From an uncultured Prevotella sp. (GTDB lineage Bacteria; Bacteroidota; Bacteroidia; Bacteroidales; Bacteroidaceae), in assembly GCA_900552675.1 (NCBI GenBank), contig USAI01000048.1, forward strand, positions 1 through 16,922: 16,922 nt of DNA, read 5' to 3'. The notes beneath the pieces are model-generated. The model was not told the DNA's origin. It worked only from the letters and a program-made list of their open reading frames with translations, and ran no database searches. Made by a program: the position numbers and the translations under genes. Numbering within the stretch: position 1 is the first letter of the stretch; every line of letters begins with the position of its first letter. Below, in pieces: positions 14,685-16,922 of the stretch.

Positions 14685-14770
14685 AGGACGGGGTCTCTGT
14701 GCCCCGTCCTCCAGCACCCAACCCTAAAGCCCAATGTCCACCAGCACTCAACCCTCAACGTTCTCCAGCC
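14685..14770. repeat. GC-rich hairpin followed by 30-bp degenerate repeats
   Basis: AGGACGGGG (14685-14693) and CCCCGTCCT (14702-14710) form a perfect 9-bp stem with an 8-nt loop. CCAGCAC[C/T]CAACCCT then occurs at 14711 and again at 14741, and a shorter CCAGCCCTCCAAC follows at 14764. Base composition differs sharply from the AT-rich flanks. It looks like a dispersed intergenic element. It lies about 80 bp after the outer-membrane protein gene and lacks a T-run, so it is a poor terminator. Confidence 0.65.
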
Positions 14771-14898
14771 CTCCAACTGATAATCTCCCATATTTATTAC
14801 CCATTTTAAATGTCGTGAGAGTGCATCAAAATTCAACGAATAGGAAACGTGAATACTATTTTTAAGTAACCGTCGCGAAAGGCGGCGAATGTACATAA

Positions 14899-14941
14899 CC
14901 GCTGGTGAAGCGAGCGAAACGAGCGTAACCAGCGGCTTCAC
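14899..14941. other. Two mutually exclusive hairpins
   Basis: CCGCTGGT (14899-14906) pairs with ACCAGCGG (14928-14935). GTGAAGC (14905-14911) pairs with GCTTCAC (14935-14941). The two stems share bases, so only one can form at a time. The loop region has CGAGCG twice. No downstream coding region is close enough to call it a riboswitch. Confidence 0.45.
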
Positions 14942-14953
14942 ATCAAGATAATA

Positions 14954-15026
14954 AAGCGTCCTCGAAGAGGGCGAACATATCAGAGTGAATTCTCAACAAA
15001 TATGTTCGTCCCCTTTGAGGACGCTT
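14954..15026. repeat. 27-bp-stem inverted repeat
   Basis: AAGCGTCCTC (14954-14963) pairs perfectly with 15017-15026, and CGAACATAT (14972-14980) pairs with 15000-15008. The intervening 8-bp block pairs with two G-U pairs and one mismatch. The loop is 19 nt (14981-14999). No T-run follows. It could be a structured RNA, a dispersed palindromic element, or a strong transcription barrier. Confidence 0.75.
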
Positions 15027-15032
15027 CGTTTA

Positions 15033-15065
15033 TCGCCTGTTACCCTATAGTTTGTCGCCTGTTAC
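15033..15065. repeat. TCGCCTGTTACC direct repeat
   Basis: The 12-mer TCGCCTGTTACC occurs at 15033-15044 and 15054-15065, 21 bp apart, directly after the long hairpin and before the 134-bp palindrome. Role unknown. Confidence 0.7.
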
Positions 15066-15100
15066 CGTAATAATAAGCGGTTAAATTCCAGCGTCAAACA

Positions 15101-15234
15101 GGGCGAAAGTCTTGAGAAAGTCATCTCACATCGACCGTTATGAACATGGATAACGGTCGATGCTCGTGTTCATATCGACCGTTATGAACATGGAGAACGG
15201 TCGATGTGAGATGACTTTCTCAAGGGTTTCGCCC
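15101..15234. repeat. 134-bp palindrome with two nested inner hairpins
   Basis: Outer arms 15101-15139 and 15196-15234 match at 37 of 39 positions, with 29 bp in a row perfect (15111-15139 with 15196-15224). Inside, ATCGACCGTTAT/ATAACGGTCGAT (15130-15141 with 15150-15161) forms a 12-bp hairpin with loop GAACATGG. A second copy starting at 15174 has a 10-bp stem and the same GAACATGG at its centre. The two inner units are 44 bp apart. The DNA or RNA can therefore fold as one long rod or as two hairpins plus an outer stem. No reading frame uses it. Confidence 0.9.
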
Positions 15235-15281
15235 ATTTTTCTCAAGGATTTTGCCCAATTCTCTCAATGCTTCTGCCCAAT
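15216..15281. repeat. 22-bp tandem repeat, three units
   Basis: Units start at 15216, 15238 and 15260, with the pattern TTTCTCAAGG.TTT.GCCCA.T becoming more divergent rightward. The first unit is part of the right arm of the 134-bp palindrome, so the left arm holds an inverted copy of the same unit. No function is evident. Confidence 0.75.
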
Positions 15282-15395
15282 TATTCCCCCACTTTTCCCC
15301 GAAACATACATTGCTTCAACATAACACTGCCATTGGTTTTACGGTATATAGGCCCTTATTTTCTCAAATCATACTCTTACAATAATACATTTTTA

Positions 15396-15447
15396 ACAAC
15401 CTTGTTTAAAACAACCTTGTTTAAAATGATATTTTTTCTTATCTTTG
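15396..15447 (+). promoter_or_regulatory. Strong promoter of the ATPase gene with duplicated upstream element
   Basis: TATCTTTG at 15440-15447 followed by CA is a textbook Bacteroidetes -7 box. CTTG at 15416-15419 lies 20 nt upstream as the -33 element. That element is inside a perfect 15-bp tandem repeat, ACAACCTTGTTTAAA at 15396-15410 and 15411-15425. Transcription should begin near 15454, about 24 nt before the ATG at 15478. Confidence 0.85.
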
Positions 15448-15477
15448 CACTATCTTCATCCCTAAAACAATAATGCT

Positions 15478-16623
15478 ATGGCAAAGAATTTTGAAGCACC
15501 ATTTGTGTTTGGTGTTCGTGTTGAAGGCGACACATTTACTGACCGCAAGGAAGAAACAGAGCGTTTAAAGGCTAACTTTACCTATGGCGTGAACACGATA
15601 CTTATATCTCCACGCCGTATGGGTAAAACATCGCTCGTAGACAAAGTGTGCTCGCTTGTTGAAAGCGAAAACATCAAGATAGCGCGTATTGATGCTTTTG
15701 GTTGTCGTTCTGAAAACGATTTCATTAATGCCTTTGCCACGGCTGTGGTGCGCGCCACCTCGAGCCGTTGGGAGGAGTGGATGGAGAACGCAAAAGTGTT
15801 TCTAAGTAGGTTTGTGCCAAAGATAAGCTTTGGACAAGATCCGTTGAACGATTTTTCCATCTCGTTAGAATATAATGCAAGCAACAGCACAACTGAAGAC
15901 GTGTTGCAACTGCCAGAACTGATAGCCAAAGAGAAAGGATTCCGGATAGTGGTCTGTATTGATGAGTTTCAGCAGATAGGCGACTTTGCCGATTCGCTAA
16001 CCTTTCAAAAGAAGCTGCGTGGTATATGGCAGTTGCAGACGCATGTCTCTTATTGTCTTTATGGCAGCAAGAAACACATGATGGAACAAATGTTTCAGGA
16101 CCAAAGCTATCCGTTCTACCGTTTTGGCGATTTGTTTTATCTTAACAAAATTAGTGAGGCCGACTGGGTGGCTTACATCTGCGAGCGTTTCGAGGTGACG
16201 GGTAAACATATTTCTGAAGAACTGGCTCGCGAGATATGCACCGTGACCGACCGCTATTCGTCTTATGTGCAGCAGTTGGCTTGGCTGGTATGGCTGAAAA
16301 CGCAACATGAGGCAACGGAGAGCGACGTGCAATATGGCATAGACCGCTTGCTCGATGCTTGTGAGCCGTTGTTTATCCAGCAAACAGAAGACCTGTCTGC
16401 CTATCAGATGAACTTCCTGCATGCCTTGGTTAACGGCATACACACTGGCTTCACGCAATCAGAGATCCTAAAAACTTACCGCCTGGGCACAGCCGCCAAT
16501 ATAACAAGGTTGAAGAAGGCCCTGATAGAAAAAGACCTCGTCAGCTTAACAGCCCCCAAACACCTTGAGCTAAGCGACCCCATCCTGGCCCTGTGGCTGA
16601 AGCGAAGGGTGTGGAGGGAGTGA
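15478..16623 (+). CDS. Orphan AAA/ATPase_2-family ATP-binding protein
   Basis: 381 residues. Walker A is at about 44-51 (SPRRMGKT, with Lys50), and Walker B is at about 157-163 (IVVCIDE). A FYLNKISEADW segment follows near 220-230. The C-terminal part (about 306-360) looks like a winged helix, with SAYQMNFLHALV, FTQSEILKTY and ITRLKKALIEKDLV. This build matches the ATPase_2 (archaeal-ATPase-like) proteins that are common in Bacteroidales and have no established role. The start context is good: short leader and a very clear promoter. It stands alone between two gene-free stretches full of repeats, so it may be a mobile or accessory gene, perhaps in genome maintenance or defence. That last point is only a guess. 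Confidence 0.82.
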   Translation: MAKNFEAPFVFGVRVEGDTFTDRKEETERLKANFTYGVNTILISPRRMGKTSLVDKVCSLVESENIKIARIDAFGCRSENDFINAFATAVVRATSSRWEEWMENAKVFLSRFVPKISFGQDPLNDFSISLEYNASNSTTEDVLQLPELIAKEKGFRIVVCIDEFQQIGDFADSLTFQKKLRGIWQLQTHVSYCLYGSKKHMMEQMFQDQSYPFYRFGDLFYLNKISEADWVAYICERFEVTGKHISEELAREICTVTDRYSSYVQQLAWLVWLKTQHEATESDVQYGIDRLLDACEPLFIQQTEDLSAYQMNFLHALVNGIHTGFTQSEILKTYRLGTAANITRLKKALIEKDLVSLTAPKHLELSDPILALWLKRRVWRE

Positions 16624-16922
16624 TGTGGAGTGATTGAACGGAGGGGCTTAACGGTCTTAGCCAATGGCCATGTTTGCGCTTCATAAGTGTTATGTTTATG
16701 CTTCATAAAAGGCATGTTTACAATCTTCAAGTGATGATGTTAGGCTTGCAAACATGCTTTGCAAAGGATGGATAAACGTCGAAAAGGGAGCATTTTTACC
16801 CCAATTTTGCATAAATATACAGAATGACAGAAAGATAGCAAACAAAGCCTTGCTCCCTCCAACTGATAAGTTAAAACTCCGAAAACTTTTTCAATAAGTT
16901 CTCCAAACTCACTCAAAATACA
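16624..16922. other. Gene-free right end
   Basis: No supported gene was seen. Apart from the 22-bp repeat at 16671-16736, it is AT-rich with short doublets of TTTGCAAA-like words near 16747-16766. No convincing terminator was found for the ATPase gene. Confidence 0.6.
16671..16736. repeat. Degenerate 22-bp tandem repeat, three units
   Basis: Units begin TGTTT at 16671, 16693 and 16715. The first two share GCTTCATAA, and the third keeps TGTTTA and CTTCA. The word TTCATAAAAG resembles CTCATAAAAG of the 33-bp array at the left end, which may be chance. Confidence 0.6.

Noticed and set aside
13860..14717. 285-codon minus-strand frame opposite the small barrel gene
   Set aside because: The plus-strand gene has a signal peptide and strand pattern; the antisense frame has neither.
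14633..14941. 102-codon minus-strand frame with GWRTLRVECW-like repeats
   Set aside because: It arises from the GC-rich hairpin and 30-bp repeats; no start context or domain.
15101..15234. Invertible promoter (phase-variation switch)
   Set aside because: The TATCTTTG promoter is outside the arms, no recombinase gene is nearby, and the segment between the arms is itself near-palindromic, so inversion would change little.

Overview
The window looks like a chromosomal piece of a Bacteroidales bacterium, most likely a Prevotella/Segatella-type species. The basis is: promoters with the Bacteroidetes -7 box TAnnTTTG (clearest is TATCTTTG before the last gene), starts with little or no Shine-Dalgarno, an ArgF' transcarbamylase of the Bacteroides type instead of ordinary OTCase, a fused ResB-CcsA (CcsBA) cytochrome c assembly protein, imelysin and di-heme lipoproteins, and several small intergenic repeats. 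The genus is an inference. No rRNA, tRNA, CRISPR array, transposase or phage gene was seen.

Left part (1-6405, plus strand, metabolic). A possible gene start runs off the left edge on the minus strand. A repeat-bearing spacer with six 33-bp units follows, then an XRE-cupin regulator and an acyl-CoA ligase that form a pair. After a long hairpin come proB and proA, overlapping by 11 bp (proline synthesis from glutamate), and then argF' (arginine synthesis through N-acylated ornithine). The ArgF' protein carries Ser at position 90, where I recall the Bacteroides fragilis enzyme having its specificity-setting Pro.

Middle (6424-13324, minus strand). Four genes on one strand, transcribed from 13.3 kb down to 6.4 kb: an outer-membrane porin-like barrel, an imelysin-family (M75) lipoprotein, a di-heme (two CXXCH) lipoprotein of the DHOR type, and CcsBA, which would attach the hemes. 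They look like one envelope redox module, possibly linked to iron handling. Strong hairpins lie between genes 2 and 3 and between genes 3 and 4, so output is probably graded along the unit.

Right part (13325-16922). A divergent spacer leads to a small outer-membrane beta-barrel gene. An 874-bp non-coding stretch follows, unusually dense in structure: a GC-rich hairpin with 30-bp repeats, two mutually exclusive hairpins, a 27-bp-stem hairpin, and a 134-bp palindrome whose 39-bp arms match at 37 positions and which contains two near-identical inner hairpins. Next is a 22-bp tandem repeat, then a very clear promoter whose upstream element is tandemly duplicated, driving an orphan AAA/ATPase_2-type ATPase. 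The final 299 bp has no gene but holds another degenerate 22-bp repeat.

The most interesting items are the porin-imelysin-DHOR-CcsBA module, the palindrome cluster upstream of the orphan ATPase, and the Ser90 change in ArgF'. Family names come from recalled motifs and were not confirmed by any search.
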